DNA of 64,000 nucleotides from Sediminibacterium sp. (GTDB taxonomy: Bacteria; Bacteroidota; Bacteroidia; Chitinophagales; Chitinophagaceae): NCBI GenBank assembly GCA_017537025.1, contig JAFWCB010000004.1, forward strand, positions 248,001-312,000. Direction: 5' to 3'. The translations under genes and the position numbers were made by a program. The number at the start of each line of letters is the position of its first letter. Position 1 is the stretch's first letter. Under the pieces are notes generated by a model. The model was given only the letters and a program-made list of their open reading frames with translations. It was not told the origin of the DNA and did not search any database. Below are positions 62,901 to 64,000 of the stretch, one piece after another.

Positions 62901-64000
62901 AATTCCAACAAGTGCTAAAATTGGTAAGTAAACGATTAATATGATAATCTCACCAAAGGCTGCCGCATTTCTAATTTTTGAAGCCGAAAGAAATACCTCA
63001 CTATCCATTTCAGCTTGTGTAAGGGGTTCTTTAGATTTTCTATTTGCCAGATGATGCATTGTTGCTTCAACAATGATAACTGCTCCATCTACAATCAACC
63101 CAAAGTCAATAGCACCTAAACTCATAAGATTACCCGACACACCAAACAGGTTCATCAACGAAATAGCAAAAAGCATTGCAAGCGGAATTACGGAAGCCAC
63201 TATCAACCCGGAGCGGATATTACCAAGGAAAACCACCAATACAAAGATTACAATCAAAGCACCTTCAATTAGGTTCGTTTTTACAGTTCCAATAGCCCTG
63301 CTAACTAAAGCACTTCTGTCAAGAAAGGGTTCAATGACCACACCTTCCGGCAAGCTTTTCTGAATCTGGATTATTTTATCTTTTACACTATTAATTACAA
63401 TGCTGGAATTTGCTCCTTTGAGCATTAAAACAATACCACCAACTACTTCCCCTTCTGCATTACGGGTTAATGCCCCATATTGTGTAGCATGACCAAGTTG
63501 TACCGTAGCAATATCCCTTACCAATACGGGTGAACCGCCTGTAGTCCTTGTAACAACAATTTTTTCAATGTCAGTGATTGTTTTAATAAAGCCTTCGCTG
63601 CGGATAAAATAAGCGTTAGGTTTCTTATCTATATACGCACCACCTGTATTCTGGTTATTTTTTTCAAGGGCATTAAATACATCTGCTATTGACAAATTAT
63701 AGCTGCGCAGCTTATCTGTGTTTAACGCAATTTCATATTGTTTTAAAAGCCCCCCGAAGCTGTTTACATCAGCAATACCGGGTGTACCAAGCAATTGACG
63801 ACGGACAATCCAGTCCTGTATCGTCCGAAGCGACATGGCATCGTATTTATCTTCATATCCTTTTTTTGCATGTAAAACATATTGATAAATTTCACCTAAT
63901 CCCGTAGATATAGGAGCCATCTCAGGGTTGCCAATATTATTTGGTATTTGGTTACGGGCTTCTATCAACCGTTCACCTACTTGCTGACGGGCCCAATAGA
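59931..64000 (-). CDS. CusA-type RND pump fused to TolC-like channel, N-terminus outside
   Basis: The frame is open beyond the window edge (the start codon lies past 64000; YWARQQVGER precedes IEARNQIPNN), so the N-terminus is missing. Residues up to about 940 are a heavy-metal RND pump with hydrophobic helices, including GAIDFGLIVDGAVIIVEA and GFIALFGVAVLNGIVLISEFN. After KTKKTDVTKGLASLLILCLA a secretion-like stretch leads into a CusC/TolC-type outer-membrane factor (FGQYNSRIAYDNNFS, ending in AVVVKQEYTKLLNQYN). Pump and channel in one polypeptide occur in Bacteroidota. Confidence 0.9.
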   Translation of the reverse strand, partial: YWARQQVGERLIEARNQIPNNIGNPEMAPISTGLGEIYQYVLHAKKGYEDKYDAMSLRTIQDWIVRRQLLGTPGIADVNSFGGLLKQYEIALNTDKLRSYNLSIADVFNALEKNNQNTGGAYIDKKPNAYFIRSEGFIKTITDIEKIVVTRTTGGSPVLVRDIATVQLGHATQYGALTRNAEGEVVGGIVLMLKGANSSIVINSVKDKIIQIQKSLPEGVVIEPFLDRSALVSRAIGTVKTNLIEGALIVIFVLVVFLGNIRSGLIVASVIPLAMLFAISLMNLFGVSGNLMSLGAIDFGLIVDGAVIIVEATMHHLANRKSKEPLTQAEMDSEVFLSASKIRNAAAFGEIIILIVYLPILALVGIEGKMFGPMAQTVSFAILGAFLLSITYVPMMSALVLSKKISHKQNLSDKMMKFFQRLYTPLIRGALKMKLLVVSIAVGVFIISLIIFKTLGGEFIPTLEEGNFAVETRLLTGSSLSQTIEKITQASDLLMKKFPEVKEVIGKIGASEIPTDPMPIEACDMIILLKDKKEWTSAGTREELAELMQKELEKIPGIFYGLSQPIQLRFNELIAGVRQDVGIKIFGEDLDVLADLAKKIGVIVPTVKGAEDLYVEQVTGLPQIVVKLNRDKIAQFGLNVEDVNRTISAAFAGEAAGIVYEGEKRFDMVVRLEKPGRQSIDDVKGLFVAAPDGNQIPLEQVADVNLQLGPNQIQREDAKRRIIVGFNTRGRDISSVVKEMQEKIEKQVKMPPGYFITYGGQFKNLEEANKRLSVAVPVALALILLLLFFTFGSIKYSLLIFTAIPMSAIGGVFALWFRGMPFSISAGVGFIALFGVAVLNGIVLISEFNRLKKEGMTDINAIILKGTSVRLRPVLMTATVASLGFLPMALSTGSGAEVQKPLATVVIGGLITATFLTLVVLPVLYTWFEKIKPKTKKTDVTKGLASLLILCLASSFAANAQQPKTVINLNDAVASAMKNNPLVKVGTLDISYQQQLKKTIKDYGKTNVGLTFGQYNSRIAYDNNFSINQGIPNPAYFKSLIRLSESNIKSSELQLKVYQTELAANTKTSYYQLSFWIEEIRLLKELLAIYENVLKASALRYKTGETNALENYNAESKVNEIKAQLRNAEEDYRIELNRLKVFTADSSVTAIADTLLVEKQIQVTFDTAAIAANPTLAFIKQQIDIASREKAVEQSRLKPDFSVGYFNQSLVGYQTVNGADKYYGVGHRFQGVNLGISIPIFARAQKEKVKAAEVNRVRREAELTNYQYNLQAELTRLFGELQKQRVQLNYYRNTALPQANLIITQAQKAFTAGEIGYYELTQSLNNAVVVKQEYTKLLNQYNQTVIAIEFIGGIN

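Noticed and set aside
1..64000. CRISPR arrays and insertion sequences
   Set aside because: No regularly spaced direct repeats and no transposase motifs were seen by eye.

Overview
The window comes from a Bacteroidota chromosome, most likely of the order Chitinophagales (inference). The evidence is an AT-rich genome with few Shine-Dalgarno sites, SusC/CusA-type outer-membrane systems, a DUF3810 protein, a plsX-rpmF-DUF177 block and Bacteroidetes-style mobA-mobB-mobC genes. No rRNA, tRNA, CRISPR array or insertion sequence was seen.

From 1 to about 13.3 kb the content looks like core chromosome. It holds the 3' end of an outer-membrane barrel gene and then a minus-strand run: DUF177 protein, rpmF, plsX, cystathionine beta-synthase, a LysR regulator, threonine synthase and a BtuF-like metal receptor. 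A DUF3810 protein, TspO, dCTP deaminase, a phosphopantetheinyl transferase, two conserved Bacteroidetes proteins and an arsenite methyltransferase follow. A strong terminator closes this part at 13.35-13.40 kb.

From about 13.4 to 40.5 kb lies an accessory, mobilizable, defence-rich region. It contains a DUF1016 nuclease; a type III CBASS operon (Cap6, a Cap8-like protein, Cap7, CD-NTase and Cap4) that ends in a LexA/UmuD-like self-cleaving regulator; and mobA-mobB-mobC with an oriT-like nest of inverted repeats. It continues with a type I Wadjet operon (jetABCD) that carries an extra HEPN-motif gene fused translationally to its 3' end. Next come RadC-like, MFS, rhodanese-metallo-beta-lactamase, Crp-type, DUF932 and SSB genes. 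It ends with a small module (a gamma-glutamylcyclotransferase-like protein, a DUF262-HNH protein and a small PD-(D/E)XK-like protein) that includes two copies of a structured, covarying non-coding element.

From 40.5 to 64 kb lies a metal-handling region. It has a MerTP/ArsR/GDCC cluster without a mercuric reductase. A DtxR regulator sits opposite a di-heme oxidoreductase, Rieske protein and porin operon. A TonB-dependent receptor/TlpA/HMA-like set follows, then a P1B ATPase, an RcnA/HupE-like membrane protein, a CDF transporter, an MgtC protein, a SulP transporter fused to carbonic anhydrase, a zinc metallopeptidase and small secreted proteins. The last genes are an RND adaptor and a CusA-TolC fusion that runs off the window.

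The most interesting points are the CBASS operon wired to a self-cleaving regulator, the HEPN gene attached to Wadjet, the paired structured element near 37.4 and 38.2 kb, the inverted motif shared upstream of radC-like and ssb, and a probable one-base frameshift at the start of the TlpA gene.
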